Assembly (NCBI GenBank): GCA_963836915.1
Contig: CAWILH010000002.1
Coordinates: 3,286,001 to 3,350,000 of the forward strand
Length of the DNA stretch: 64,000 nucleotides
Reading direction: 5' to 3'
Origin: Cryomorpha sp963836915
GTDB lineage: Bacteria; Bacteroidota; Bacteroidia; Flavobacteriales_D; Cryomorphaceae
The notes under the pieces are model-generated. The model ran no database searches. It saw only the letters and a program-made list of their open reading frames with translations, and was not told the origin of the DNA. Shown here one piece after another: positions 1-8,936 of this stretch; position 1 is the stretch's first letter, and each line of letters starts with the position of its first letter. The translations under genes and the position numbers were made by a program.

Positions 1-996
1 GAGCATCACCGGAACTATCGCCGAGTCGCCATCTACGATATCGAAGCCGAGCTTGCCCATGCCTTTTTTGAAATAGGTGATATTGCTCTCAAGCTTATCG
101 CGGAGGGCGGTGCTCGAAGATAAAATATCAAACACTTTTATGGAAGCGCCCACAATAGAAGGGGCGAGCGAATTGCTGAAAAGGTAGGGACGAGACCGCT
201 GTCGGAGCAACTCTATGATTTCTTTTTTTCCAGTGGTATAGCCACCCATCGCCCCTCCAAGGGCTTTGCCAAGGGTTCCGGTTATAATATCTACCCGATC
301 CATTACACCGCAATGCTCTACAGCCCCGCGGCCGGTCTTGCCGATAAATCCGGCAGAGTGACATTCATCTACCATCACCAAAGCGTCATATTGATCGGCC
401 AGATCGCATATTCCTTTCATATCGGCTACGATGCCATCCATGCTAAACACGCCATCGGTGACGATAAGCTTAAAGCGCGCACCTTTTTCGTTGGCCGCTT
501 TGAGCTGTGCTTCAAGGTCGGCCATGTCATTATTCTGATATCGGTAGCGCGCCGCCTTGCAGAGCCGCACCCCATCGATGATCGATGCATGGTTTAGCGA
601 GTCGCTGATGATGGCATCTTGATCAGTGAGCAAGGGTTCAAAGATTCCGCCATTGGCATCGAAGCAAGCCGCATAAAGTATGGTATCTTCCATCTGGTGG
701 AATCTCGTTATTTTTTCTTCCAGGTCCTTGTGGATGTCCTGCGTACCGCAAATGAAGCGCACGGATGACATCCCAAATCCGCGTTGGTCCAAGGTTTCTT
801 TGGCGGCAGCCACCACTTCGGGATGAGAGGAAAGGCCAAGGTAATTATTGGCACAAAAGTTCAAAACTTTTTGACCCGATGCCAAGCTGATCTCTGTGTC
901 TTGAACCGAAGTGATGATGCGCTCGCGCTTGTAAAGGCCGGCATCTTTTATAGATTGAAGTTCTTCCTGAAGGTGGTTTTTTATTTTTCCGTACAT
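1..996 (-). CDS. kbl: Glycine C-acetyltransferase (2-amino-3-ketobutyrate CoA ligase), 3' end missing
   Basis: PLP-dependent alpha-oxoamine synthase that condenses glycine and acetyl-CoA or, in reverse, cleaves 2-amino-3-ketobutyrate made from threonine by threonine dehydrogenase; cytosolic. The frame is open from an ATG at 996 to the window edge, giving 332 residues of the usual ~395, so the last ~65 residues lie outside. Visible marks are the N-terminal GLYKRERIITSVQ typical of Kbl rather than BioF, the VDECHSAG loop with the cofactor-binding Asp/His, and TGTLGKALGG with the Schiff-base lysine at residue 244, the same number as in E. coli Kbl. BioF or SpoT-like relatives are the alternatives, but the N-terminus favours Kbl. 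No tdh gene is visible in the window. Confidence 0.93.
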   Translation of the reverse strand, partial: MYGKIKNHLQEELQSIKDAGLYKRERIITSVQDTEISLASGQKVLNFCANNYLGLSSHPEVVAAAKETLDQRGFGMSSVRFICGTQDIHKDLEEKITRFHQMEDTILYAACFDANGGIFEPLLTDQDAIISDSLNHASIIDGVRLCKAARYRYQNNDMADLEAQLKAANEKGARFKLIVTDGVFSMDGIVADMKGICDLADQYDALVMVDECHSAGFIGKTGRGAVEHCGVMDRVDIITGTLGKALGGAMGGYTTGKKEIIELLRQRSRPYLFSNSLAPSIVGASIKVFDILSSSTALRDKLESNITYFKKGMGKLGFDIVDGDSAIVPVML

Positions 997-1248
997 GGTC
1001 TTGCGCTTTCTGCGAAATTAAGAAAAGTGATAGAATTTATTTTTTCGATTGAGTTTGATTTGGAAAGGGTTATTTGGAAAGGCACTGAGAGAAGTTTAAG
1101 TCTATTCCGAAAATGTCGAAAGCCCTGCTCCAGGTGTATTTGAAAACTAGGACTGAGATGATGGTCACAATCTTTCGGGGGCAGGCAGTATGTTTTTTTG
1201 AGATGAGATTTATGGGGTGGAGTCGAGATGTGGTTGTTCAGACAAAAT

Positions 1249-1535
1249 GAGATTTCTCCCTTCGGTCGAAATGACAAGATTATGGTCGAAATGACAAGTT
1301 TATGGTGGAAATGACAAGGTATGGTTGGTCAAAGAAAATGAGATTTCTCCCTTCGGTCGAAATGACAAGTTGATGGTCGGAATGACAAGTTTATGGTGGA
1401 AATGACGAGGTATGGTTGGTCAAAGAAAAAAAGATTTCTCCCTTCGATCGAAATGACAAGGTTTTGGTTGGTTAAAGAAAAAGAGATTTCTCCCTTCGGT
1501 CGAAATGACAAGGTTTTGGTGGAAATGACGAGATG
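1249..1535. repeat. Intergenic repeat array, unit about 30 bp at 91-bp spacing
   Basis: The gene-free stretch 997-1659 holds a direct-repeat array. A ~30-bp unit beginning GAGATTTCTCCCTTCGGTCG starts at 1249, 1340, 1431 and 1483 (spacing 91, 91, 52). The 1431 copy differs by two bases. Between the long units are shorter echoes of the tail (TGGTCGAAATGACAAG, TGGTGGAAATGACAAG). Translations of the minus strand give peptides starting MSFRPKGEISF, which are artefacts of the repeat and not genes. Spacers resemble each other and no cas genes are near, so this is not CRISPR. From experience this family is common in intergenic DNA of Bacteroidota; its function is not known to me. I see nothing else in 997-1248 or 1536-1659. 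Confidence 0.9.
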
Positions 1536-1659
1536 AGCTTATTGGGAGTGCAAAGGGACGGTCAGGGGCAGGCAGTCTGTATTGCTGATTTCGACTCAGG
1601 TAGGTAACGGGATGCGTCCATCAAGCGGAGCGGGGATGCCTGGGCTCTTCCATGATTAC

Positions 1660-2736
1660 CTACTCCATATCCTTAACGCATCGAAAGCCAAGGTGGTTTT
1701 GTCCAGAGTCGAAAGACGTCGCCATGCGCGCACTCGGTCTATAATTACTGCAATACTGCTCGCTGCATAAGAAAGAGCCGCCTTTTATCACGCGCTTATC
1801 TGTGGCGTAAGGATCATTGGGGTCGAAGCTATCGACTGGGCCTACAGGGTTTCGGCATATCGAGACCGACATAGCAGCGTATTGCGCCTTGGTGTCAGGG
1901 CGGTAGTAATCAGATGTCCACTCCCATACATTTCCGATCATATTATAAAGTCCGTAGCCATTGGGTTCAAAGGTCTTTATTGGGGCTGCACCGGTATGGC
2001 CATCGGCTCCAGTATTCTGGTATGGAAATTCCCCTTGAAAGAAATTGGCGAGATACGCTCCAGAAGGGGTGAGCTCTTCGCCCCATTGAAAGGTTTTCTG
2101 GCCCTTGCCACCGAGCGAAGCGTATTCCCATTCAGCTTCGGTGGGGAGTCGCTTTCCAGCCCATTTGGCGTAAGCCTGCGCATCTTCGAGCGATACATGT
2201 ACTACCGGAAAATCTTCTTTCCCTTTAACCGTGCTGCCCGGCCCTTCGGGATGCTTCCAATCGGCGCCCACTACCCAGCTCCACCACTGCGTGATATCGT
2301 CAAACGATACTGCACCGCCGGGCGCAGTAAATACTAGTGAGCCAGCTGCCAGCAGGCTGTCGGCCGGTTTTTTTGTGCCCGGGGAGAGCTCTTTTTGAAT
2401 TTCTTCCCAGCTTATGGCGCGCTCTGCCACCGTCTTATATCCAGTGGCGTCAATGAATTTTGCAAATTCCGAATTGCTCACTTCCGTCACATCCATCAGA
2501 AATGCATCAATAGCTATCTCTACTTCAGGCGCTTCATGGTCTTCTGCTTGCTCGCCTTCGCTGCCCATTATAAACGTGCCCGCCGGTATGAAGGCCATTC
2601 CAAGCGCATCGACATGGCTCGGAGCTGGCTTCACGGCTGTTGATGGCGTCGCCAGATCGCGTTCTTGTTCCTGATTGGGCTGGCAGGCTATAAAGCTTGC
2701 GATCAAAATGTAGAATAATGGAATTTTCTGTTGCAC
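1660..2736 (-). CDS. Formylglycine-generating-enzyme-like exported lipoprotein (SUMF1/FGE-sulfatase domain)
   Basis: A 358-residue protein with an N-terminal lipoprotein signal (hydrophobic stretch ending IASFIACQ, lipobox Cys about residue 18) followed by a full FGE-sulfatase domain (about residues 45-355). The C-terminal signature KGGSFLCSEQYC...GFRC aligns with the human SUMF1 active site GGSYMCHRSYC; the two copper-binding catalytic cysteines are Cys324 and Cys329. True FGEs oxidise a sulfatase Cys to formylglycine. Most Bacteroidota family members (GldJ/GldK-type) lack these cysteines, so this looks catalytically competent, yet the signal puts it outside the cytoplasm. No sulfatase gene is nearby. 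The start is GTG at 2736, chosen because it alone gives an intact signal; the ATG at 2741 is out of frame. Substrate unknown. Confidence 0.82.
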   Translation of the reverse strand: MQQKIPLFYILIASFIACQPNQEQERDLATPSTAVKPAPSHVDALGMAFIPAGTFIMGSEGEQAEDHEAPEVEIAIDAFLMDVTEVSNSEFAKFIDATGYKTVAERAISWEEIQKELSPGTKKPADSLLAAGSLVFTAPGGAVSFDDITQWWSWVVGADWKHPEGPGSTVKGKEDFPVVHVSLEDAQAYAKWAGKRLPTEAEWEYASLGGKGQKTFQWGEELTPSGAYLANFFQGEFPYQNTGADGHTGAAPIKTFEPNGYGLYNMIGNVWEWTSDYYRPDTKAQYAAMSVSICRNPVGPVDSFDPNDPYATDKRVIKGGSFLCSEQYCSNYRPSARMATSFDSGQNHLGFRCVKDME

Positions 2737-2850
2737 GGCATAAAGATACGAATGTGAATTTTTTTGGGGTTCCGTCGACGGCTATTGCTTTGACTATTTC
2801 CGGTTGCTCTTCAGCAAATGAGAATTCAGCTCTCGGCAAACGAACCCATA

Positions 2851-2887
2851 AAAAACCCGAATGGCTCGTTTGGGCATTCGGGTTTTT
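2851..2887 (-). terminator. Intrinsic terminator after gdhA
   Basis: Inverted repeat AAAAACCCGAATG / CATTCGGGTTTTT with an 11-base loop lies 23 bp past the gdhA stop. The stem is flanked by A and T tracts on both sides, so it could also stop transcription on the plus strand. Confidence 0.85.
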
Positions 2888-2909
2888 AAATGGAGTTTTA
2901 ATTGGATCT

Positions 2910-4271
2910 TTACACGAGACCTTGGTCTATCATCGAGTCGGCTACTTTTACAAAACCTGCGATGTTCGCGCCTTTAATATAGTTTGCCTTTCCATTTTCA
3001 GTTCCGTACTCCACACAGGCAGCGTGTATGCTTTTCATGATCTCGTGAAGCTTTGCATCTACTTCTTCACTAGTCCAGGATATACGCAGCGAGTTTTGGC
3101 TCATCTCCAGTCCTGAAGTGGCAACACCACCTGCATTGCTCGCCTTGCCGGGAGCGAACATAATATCGGCATCTTCAAAAGCTTCTACCGCCTCTGGGGT
3201 AGTCGGCATATTGGCACCTTCGGCTACGAGCATCAAGCCTTGCTTGATCAGTTTTTTGGCATCGTCTTTATCGAGTTCATTTTGAGTGGCGCAAGGGAGG
3301 GCAATATGCACTTCGCAGGGAACCTGCCAAGAGTTTTCCCCTTCAAAGTATTGCACGCCATCCAGTTCATCGGCCATCTCTGATATTCGGCCACGGCGTT
3401 CGTTTTTAACTTCTTGAAGTTTTAGGAACCCTTCATTGGTAAAGCCGTTTTCGGCATATACGTATCCGCCTGAGTCACTCACGGTCACTACTTTCCCACC
3501 TAGCTGAAGTACTTTTTGGAAGGCGTACTGCGCCACATTTCCAGAACCGCTTATGGCCACCGTTTTACCTTCAAAGCTATCGTCATTAGCTTCAAGCATT
3601 TCTTGTGTGAAATAAACACAACCATATCCTGTAGCCTCTGGGCGGATGAGTGAACCGCCCCAGTTGCGGCCTTTGCCGGTAAGCACGCCGGTAAATTCAT
3701 TTCGGATGCGCTTATATTGGCCAAACATATAGCCGATCTCTCTACCGCCCACACCGATATCGCCGGCAGGCACATCGGTGTCTGGGCCGATATGGCGGCA
3801 TAGTTCCGTCATAAAACTTTGACAGAATTTCATCACTTCATTATCTGATTTTCCTTTTGGGTCAAAATCAGAACCCCCTTTACCACCGCCCATGGGCAGC
3901 GTAGTAAGGCTGTTTTTAAAAACTTGCTCAAAGCCCAAAAATTTGAGAATGCTCAGATTTACCGAAGGGTGAAATCGAAGACCCCCTTTATACGGCCCTA
4001 TCGCGGAGTTAAATTCTACGCGGTAGCCTCGGTTTATCTGTGTTTCTCCTTGATCATCAAGCCATGGCACCCGAAACATGATGGTGCGCTCTGGCTCGGC
4101 CATACGCTCTAAAATCTTGGCTTTCTTGTATTTAGGATTTTTTTCGATGAATGGGATCACCGTTTCAGCTACTTCTTCCACGGCTTGAAGAAATTCGGGT
4201 TCATTCGGATTTTTAGCTTTTACCTTATTCATAAAAGCTTCTAAAAGCGATTCTTGCGTCGCTGTTTCCAT
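2910..4271 (-). CDS. gdhA: NADP-specific glutamate dehydrogenase
   Basis: Makes glutamate from 2-oxoglutarate and ammonium with NADPH; cytosolic hexamer. The 453-residue product matches the usual ~450 of the small bacterial GDH family. Visible motifs include KGGLRFHPSVNLSILKFLGF, the catalytic-lysine region LPMGGGKGGSDFDPKGKS, PAGDIGVGGREIGYMFGQYK, and the nucleotide-binding loop VAISGSGNVAQYA. I chose the ATG at 4271 (METATQES) because the family normally begins about ten residues before the KNPNEPEF motif. An in-frame ATG at 4301 would overlap the promoter -7 element and adds a non-conserved tail. Its hairpin terminator is at 2851-2887; it appears monocistronic. Confidence 0.97.
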   Translation of the reverse strand: METATQESLLEAFMNKVKAKNPNEPEFLQAVEEVAETVIPFIEKNPKYKKAKILERMAEPERTIMFRVPWLDDQGETQINRGYRVEFNSAIGPYKGGLRFHPSVNLSILKFLGFEQVFKNSLTTLPMGGGKGGSDFDPKGKSDNEVMKFCQSFMTELCRHIGPDTDVPAGDIGVGGREIGYMFGQYKRIRNEFTGVLTGKGRNWGGSLIRPEATGYGCVYFTQEMLEANDDSFEGKTVAISGSGNVAQYAFQKVLQLGGKVVTVSDSGGYVYAENGFTNEGFLKLQEVKNERRGRISEMADELDGVQYFEGENSWQVPCEVHIALPCATQNELDKDDAKKLIKQGLMLVAEGANMPTTPEAVEAFEDADIMFAPGKASNAGGVATSGLEMSQNSLRISWTSEEVDAKLHEIMKSIHAACVEYGTENGKANYIKGANIAGFVKVADSMIDQGLV

Positions 4272-4298
4272 ACGGGTTTTTTTATAGGAATTAGTCTG

Positions 4299-4306
4299 CA
4301 AATGTA
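4299..4306 (-). promoter_or_regulatory. Candidate -7 promoter element for gdhA
   Basis: On the minus strand this reads TACATTTG, a match to the Bacteroidota -7 consensus TAnnTTTG, 28 bp upstream of the chosen gdhA ATG. A TTTG lies further upstream but at about 25 bp instead of 19-20, so the -33 element is unconvincing. Confidence 0.45.
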
Positions 4307-4418
4307 GAAAAAATTTAATGTGTAGGATTCACAAATCTAGGTAAATATAGGCTGACAAACGTGCTGATAATCAAGAACAAAGAATTGATAATCAGAGTGT
4401 AAGAATCACACTAAGATG

Positions 4419-5537
4419 CTAGCATAGCTCGTACGATTTGCCCGGAAGGGCGCGCACCAATCCATTGAGCTCAAGGTTTAATAGGTGTACCATGACCATG
4501 CTCATGGGCAGTTTTGACTGTAGGCTTAGGCTATCTATTTGGGTCTTACCGTCGGCGCGCATGATAGCCATCAACGCTTCTTCAGAAGGGTTGAGATCGA
4601 CGAATATTTTGGTTTGTATCGGTTTGGTATTTACGGGCATGCTCCACCCCATGATGTATTCTAGATCTTTGGCAGACTCGAGCAGGGCGGCCTGGTTGGA
4701 TTTTATCAGTCTATTGCAGCCTTCCGATTTATCGTCATGTATCCTTCCAGGTATGGCAAAAACATCTCGGTTATATCCATTCGCAAGTTTGGCAGTGATC
4801 ATGGAGCCCCCTTTGGCACCAGACTCTACTACGATGGTCGCATCGGTCATGCCGGCCACGATCCGGTTTCGCATCGGGAAGTTTTCCCGGTCGGGAGTGG
4901 TGCCAAAGCCAAATTCGCTCAGCAGCGCCCCTTTCTCGGCCATGGCATTGGCATGGCGGGTATGCGAGTTAGGATAGATCGTGTCGAGCCCATGAGCGAG
5001 CACTGCCACCGTAGGTAGACCAAGTTCTATGCAGGCTATGTGGGCATTGATGTCCACTCCATAGGCTAAGCCGCTCACCACAGTAATGTTATAGGGAAGC
5101 ATACTTTCTACAAGTTCCCGCGTCACGCGCTTTCCATAGTCGGTTATCTTTCGTGTGCCCACAATGCTTACCATGCGGGGTGCAGAAAGATCGGCAGGCC
5201 CTTTTTCGAACAGTACCACTGGCCCATCTGGGCAGTGGTTGAGCCGTTTTGGGTAGGCTGAATCCTGAAATGATATGACCTGTACACCTAGGTTTTCGGC
5301 AGTTTCCAAGTCTTTCGTGATAGGATCGAAATTGCTGAAAGAAGCAATGGCCGATGCTCGGGCAAGGTTCATCCCTTGAATTTGCATAAGCTCCGCGCTG
5401 CTTCGCATGAATACTTCTTCGGCTGTGCCAAAATGCTTAATGAGTTTTTTGGAGCTCATCACCCCTACGTTATCCACTTGGCTTAAAGCCAATTGATAGA
5501 ATACTTCACTGCGATGGGTAGGTATGGCCTTATTCAA
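4419..5537 (-). CDS. dprA: DNA-processing protein DprA (Smf)
   Basis: Binds incoming single-stranded DNA during natural transformation and loads RecA. At 372 residues it has the family's three parts: an N-terminal helix-hairpin-helix region (about residues 10-70), the Rossmann-like DprA core (MVSIVGTRKITDYGKR, VSGLAYGVDINAH, GAKGGSMITAKLANGYNRDVFAIPG) and a C-terminal winged-helix-like segment (about 310-372). The core is complete. It is divergent from kdsB with a 54-bp gap. Other competence genes are not in the window. DprA is widespread in bacteria not known to be competent, so it alone does not prove natural transformation. Confidence 0.96.
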   Translation of the reverse strand: MNKAIPTHRSEVFYQLALSQVDNVGVMSSKKLIKHFGTAEEVFMRSSAELMQIQGMNLARASAIASFSNFDPITKDLETAENLGVQVISFQDSAYPKRLNHCPDGPVVLFEKGPADLSAPRMVSIVGTRKITDYGKRVTRELVESMLPYNITVVSGLAYGVDINAHIACIELGLPTVAVLAHGLDTIYPNSHTRHANAMAEKGALLSEFGFGTTPDRENFPMRNRIVAGMTDATIVVESGAKGGSMITAKLANGYNRDVFAIPGRIHDDKSEGCNRLIKSNQAALLESAKDLEYIMGWSMPVNTKPIQTKIFVDLNPSEEALMAIMRADGKTQIDSLSLQSKLPMSMVMVHLLNLELNGLVRALPGKSYELC

Positions 5538-5591
5538 TGCTATGCTCCGTTTGGGTAGAGATGCCGAAAATAGCTAAACTTGGCCTTTACT

Positions 5592-6368
5592 ATGGAGAAT
5601 GTTAAAAAACTGGGTATCATCCCTGCCCGCTACGCATCTACACGGTTTCCAGGTAAGCCATTGGCCTTGATCAATGGTGTGGCTATGATAGAGCGGGTGT
5701 ATAAGCAATGTTTAAAATCGGATCTCGACGCCGTGATCATTGCCACCGATGATGACCGTATCAAGGATTGCGCACTGGGGTTTGGTGCGGAAGTGGTGAT
5801 GACCGATGCCGATCTGCCTTCGGGTACCGACCGCTGCGTGCAAGCCTATCAGCGCTTTTTGCGGAAGCATGCGTCCATTGATGTCGATTCGATCATTAAT
5901 ATTCAGGGTGATGAGCCTTTTATAGATCCGGCGCAGATCAATACCCTGCTCGATCTTTTAAAAAACCCTGCAGTGGAGATCGCCACGCTGGTTTCTCCCG
6001 CAGTATCGCAGGCCGAAGTAGATCATCCCAATAGAGTAAAAGTGGTGCGGCAGATAGACGGCAGGGCCATTTATTTTTCGCGCTCCCCTATCCCTTATTT
6101 TAGGAATGAAAATAATGGAAATTCCTATTACGAACAGTGCTTTATCCATTTGGGGATCTATGGTTTCTCGGCGGCTACCTTTCAGGGTCTTCCTGCGCTG
6201 GTTCCATCCTTTTTAGAACTATCGGAAGGGCTGGAGCAGCTCCGGTGGATAGAAAACGGATTGCATATCCAAACCGCGATAACCATCGAACGGTCAGAGG
6301 CTGTAGATAGCCCCGAAGATTTGGTGGCCTTAGAAAAAAAGTTTTTTTTGGATGGGAGCAGGACTTAA
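5592..6368 (+). CDS. kdsB: 3-deoxy-manno-octulosonate cytidylyltransferase (CMP-Kdo synthetase)
   Basis: Activates Kdo with CTP for the inner core of lipopolysaccharide, so the cell makes a Kdo-type LPS. The 258-residue product carries GIIPARYASTRFPGKPL (CTP-binding loop), ATDDDRI, SGTDRC and NIQGDEPFI, all diagnostic of KdsB. I use the ATG at 5592; an in-frame TTG at 5580 would add four residues not seen in the family. Followed after 33 bp by an envelope-protein gene in the same direction, possibly one transcript. Confidence 0.96.
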   Translation: MENVKKLGIIPARYASTRFPGKPLALINGVAMIERVYKQCLKSDLDAVIIATDDDRIKDCALGFGAEVVMTDADLPSGTDRCVQAYQRFLRKHASIDVDSIINIQGDEPFIDPAQINTLLDLLKNPAVEIATLVSPAVSQAEVDHPNRVKVVRQIDGRAIYFSRSPIPYFRNENNGNSYYEQCFIHLGIYGFSAATFQGLPALVPSFLELSEGLEQLRWIENGLHIQTAITIERSEAVDSPEDLVALEKKFFLDGSRT

Positions 6369-6401
6369 TCGTAATTTCGACTTTTAATTGAAGCCAGAGT
6401 C

Positions 6402-7511
6402 GTGGAAATTGACAAGCGCATAGGAGAGTTACTTTACGATTACGATTGTGTGATCGTGCCACAGCTGGGTGGTTTTGTAACGAATTATAAGCCAGCTACC
6501 ATCACCGTAGAAAAAGGTGTGGGGCGCCCGGCCGAGAAAGAGATCAGGTTTAATAAGAACCTGACCAAGAGCGATGGCCTTTTGGCAAAAGCCATATCTA
6601 ACCAAGAAGGGCTTAGCTTTGAAGAAGCCGGCGTTGCTCTGAAGCAGGCTGTAGAAGATTATTGGAATAAGCTCTACGCGGGTGAAAAGGTGCGCTTCCG
6701 CAAGATAGGAGTCCTCTACATCGATGCCCATCAGAATATACGTTTTGAGCCTACCGCCGATCAGAACTTCTTGAAGGCGACTTTTGGGTTTGAACCCTTC
6801 TCGCTGCCTGAGCCGCTCGTAATGGCCAAGCCAGAAAAGGAAGAATCAAAAGCAATTGAAGGATCATCGGTGATCAAAGATGCCAAAGAGCTCCGCATGG
6901 CGCCAGAAGCACCCTTGGGAGCCAGTAATAATCGCGGTATCTATTGGGTGGCAGCGGCTACATTGATTCCATTTTTGGCCATGAGTATCTATGTAGGGAT
7001 GAAAACTGATTTTAAAAGCCCTTCAGAATTGAGTTTTGCCGATTTAAACCCTTTCGGGAGCCATGTAAATGTGGCTGCCCACTATTCAAAACGTGAAGAA
7101 GCCGCTCACAAGATAGCAGCTGAGCCCATTGATTTTCCCATCACTGATACTGTATTTGCCTTTTCTTTGGTGAATGATGAGTTCGATAGTGCAGGTGTCA
7201 TCATCGATATGCGCGAGCCGGGCGCGCGCGCCAATGAACTGAACAAGTTCGACGATGATAAGGCTGGTTTTCAAAAAGGAATTTACCACATCATAGCCGG
7301 GTGCTTTGGCGATGAGCAAAATGCTTATCAATTTGTATCCCGCTTAAAATCTAAAGGCTACGGCGCCGGCGTACTTGACTTCCATAAAGGCCTGCACCGT
7401 GTAAAGCTTATTAGTTTCAATGAATATTCGGTGGCGCTTGATACGCTAAAACATTTGCGGGAAGATGGCGTTTTCCCTAATGCTTGGCTCTTAAAAAAAC
7501 ACGTAAGCTAA
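6402..7511 (+). CDS. HU/CCDC81-type and SPOR-domain membrane protein
   Basis: 369 residues starting at GTG. The N-terminal ~130 residues (KRIGELLYDYDCVIVPQLGG, KAISNQEGLSFEEA, VRFRKIGVLYI) match the two CCDC81-like prokaryotic HU domains found in Bacteroidota. A single transmembrane helix follows (about 183-202, IYWVAAATLIPFLAMSIYVG). The C-terminal ~75 residues (KGIYHIIAGCFGDEQNAYQF...LLKKHVS) form a SPOR domain, which in other bacteria binds denuded peptidoglycan at division sites. The HU part would face the cytoplasm and SPOR the periplasm. Inferred role: linking cytoplasm to septal cell wall. The next gene's ATG overlaps its stop codon (TAATG), implying coupled translation. Confidence 0.85.
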   Translation: MEIDKRIGELLYDYDCVIVPQLGGFVTNYKPATITVEKGVGRPAEKEIRFNKNLTKSDGLLAKAISNQEGLSFEEAGVALKQAVEDYWNKLYAGEKVRFRKIGVLYIDAHQNIRFEPTADQNFLKATFGFEPFSLPEPLVMAKPEKEESKAIEGSSVIKDAKELRMAPEAPLGASNNRGIYWVAAATLIPFLAMSIYVGMKTDFKSPSELSFADLNPFGSHVNVAAHYSKREEAAHKIAAEPIDFPITDTVFAFSLVNDEFDSAGVIIDMREPGARANELNKFDDDKAGFQKGIYHIIAGCFGDEQNAYQFVSRLKSKGYGAGVLDFHKGLHRVKLISFNEYSVALDTLKHLREDGVFPNAWLLKKHVS

Positions 7512-7894
7512 TGGCAGCCTACGATAAAATAGACTTGGGAAATTGCTCATTAGAGCTGGACGATACGGGCGTGGTAGAACTTCACATCTACCCTGAAGAA
7601 ACCATTGAGCCCGATAAGATCAAAGAAATCTTTGAGACCATCCATTCGGAAATGCCCGATGCGCTCCTGCTAATGGTCACTGCTGGTAAGAAGGCAGAGT
7701 TGAGTCCCGCCGCCCGTGAGATGGTTTCTGCCGGTAGTGTGACCGATCAGATAAAGGCCGATGCCATCGTGACCGAGCATTATAGCCATACCATGTCTGC
7801 CAATTTCTTTGTGCGGTACAATCAGCCACAGCGACCTACCAAACTCTTCAAGACAGAAGAAGAAGCGCGGGATTGGTTAAAAGGGTTTGTATAG
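7511..7894 (+). CDS. STAS/SEC14-like small protein (DUF7793-type)
   Basis: 127 residues, starting at the ATG that shares one base with the upstream TAA stop. The C-terminal signature SANFFVRYNQPQRPTKLFKTEEEARDWL is characteristic of a SpoIIAA/STAS-like family common in Bacteroidota, with alternating beta/alpha character and no signal or membrane segment. No enzymatic motif is seen. Coupling to the HU/SPOR gene suggests a related envelope or regulatory role, but that is inference. The following 142 bp (7895-8036), up to the converging transporter gene, hold nothing I can identify. Confidence 0.75.
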   Translation: MAAYDKIDLGNCSLELDDTGVVELHIYPEETIEPDKIKEIFETIHSEMPDALLLMVTAGKKAELSPAAREMVSAGSVTDQIKADAIVTEHYSHTMSANFFVRYNQPQRPTKLFKTEEEARDWLKGFV

Positions 7895-8036
7895 TCGAGC
7901 GTAACAAGTATTGGGTCACGAGTTTAGATCGCTGGCTATTAGTATTTTAGCAGTCCAAGGAAGTCCCGGGTTTTTGAAAGTCTCCGTTGTTGTGCGGCAT
8001 GTGTAAGTAGCGTCTTGCCCGTTCAAAATGGCTTGG

Positions 8037-8936
8037 TCAGGGCGACTCTAGACGTTCAGTTTGACGCTTTTTTTTTCTAACCGCTGCATTTAAATAGAGC
8101 GCCAGCACTATCAAGACCGTACCGACATAAAAACCCCAAGACATTTTTTCGCTATTTCCAAAGATGAAAAAGGCCAGAACAATTCCGTAAACTGGTTCCA
8201 AGTTTATAGTCAGCGACACCGTAAAAGGGCTAATCTCTTCCATCACTTTTACGCTTACCACAAATGCGAAAGCGGTGGCGACGGTGCCGAGAATTATGAT
8301 CCATAACCAGTCCATCGCAGGTATTTGCAATAGCGAGCGGTCAAACTCTCCATTCAGGGCTAGCCAGGCCGCGATCGCAGCCGTGCCCGCCATCATTTCT
8401 ACAAGTGAGATACGGTATGGATTATCTTTTTGGATGAGCCGACCATTGATGGTAGTAAAAAGCGAAGCCAAAAGAGCGGAGCAAAGCGCTATGACGATCC
8501 CGGTCTTATATTCAGTTTCAAAGCTGAATATGAGCAATAAACCGCATACTACCATGCCGCCAAAAAGCAATTCGAGCAGGTCAATCTTACGCTTGAAAAA
8601 CAAGGGTTCGAGCAGGGCAGTAAACAGCGAAGAAGCGCTTAGGCAGGCCAGCGTGACCGATACATTGCTCTGCTTGATAGCTTCGAAAAAGCTGATCCAA
8701 TGTGCTGCTATTATAATGCCTACAAGGCTGTAGAGCAAGGCATTTACCGAAAGGTTTTTCTTGATCTTGCCTGTGGCATAGGTAAATACCGCTATGGTGA
8801 CGCTCGCAATGGCCATACGCCAGAATACCAATGGTTCTGACCCGGTCTCAATGAGCTTGCCCAATATACCGGTGAAGCCAAAAATAAAAACTATAAGGTG
8901 AAGGAGAAAGAGATTAGTAAACCGTGACTTCTTCAT
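8037..8936 (-). CDS. EamA-family (DMT) transporter
   Basis: 299 residues with about ten hydrophobic helices arranged as two EamA repeats (first about 10-140, second about 150-290). It begins MKKSRFTNLFLLHLIVFIFGFTGILGK, typical of drug/metabolite transporters; substrate cannot be read from sequence. I chose the ATG at 8936, which overlaps the 3' end of the DUF502 gene by 23 bp; an in-frame upstream start near 8966 would overlap further with no family support. Co-transcription with the DUF502 gene is likely. Confidence 0.88.
   Translation of the reverse strand: MKKSRFTNLFLLHLIVFIFGFTGILGKLIETGSEPLVFWRMAIASVTIAVFTYATGKIKKNLSVNALLYSLVGIIIAAHWISFFEAIKQSNVSVTLACLSASSLFTALLEPLFFKRKIDLLELLFGGMVVCGLLLIFSFETEYKTGIVIALCSALLASLFTTINGRLIQKDNPYRISLVEMMAGTAAIAAWLALNGEFDRSLLQIPAMDWLWIIILGTVATAFAFVVSVKVMEEISPFTVSLTINLEPVYGIVLAFFIFGNSEKMSWGFYVGTVLIVLALYLNAAVRKKKRQTERLESP

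Noticed and set aside
981..1511. Minus-strand ORFs beginning MSFRPKGEISF
   Set aside because: They are translations of the repeat units; the shared N-termini come from the repeat, not from protein homology.
1249..1535. CRISPR-like spacing in the repeat array
   Set aside because: Unit intervals are 91, 91 and 52 bp, the intervening sequences resemble each other, the repeats vary, and no cas genes are present.
1882..2337. 151-residue plus-strand ORF inside the FGE-like gene
   Set aside because: It is antisense to a clearly homologous gene and has no protein-like composition or family match. The same holds for long antisense ORFs over gdhA, dprA, rpoN, exbB, maeB and ahcY.
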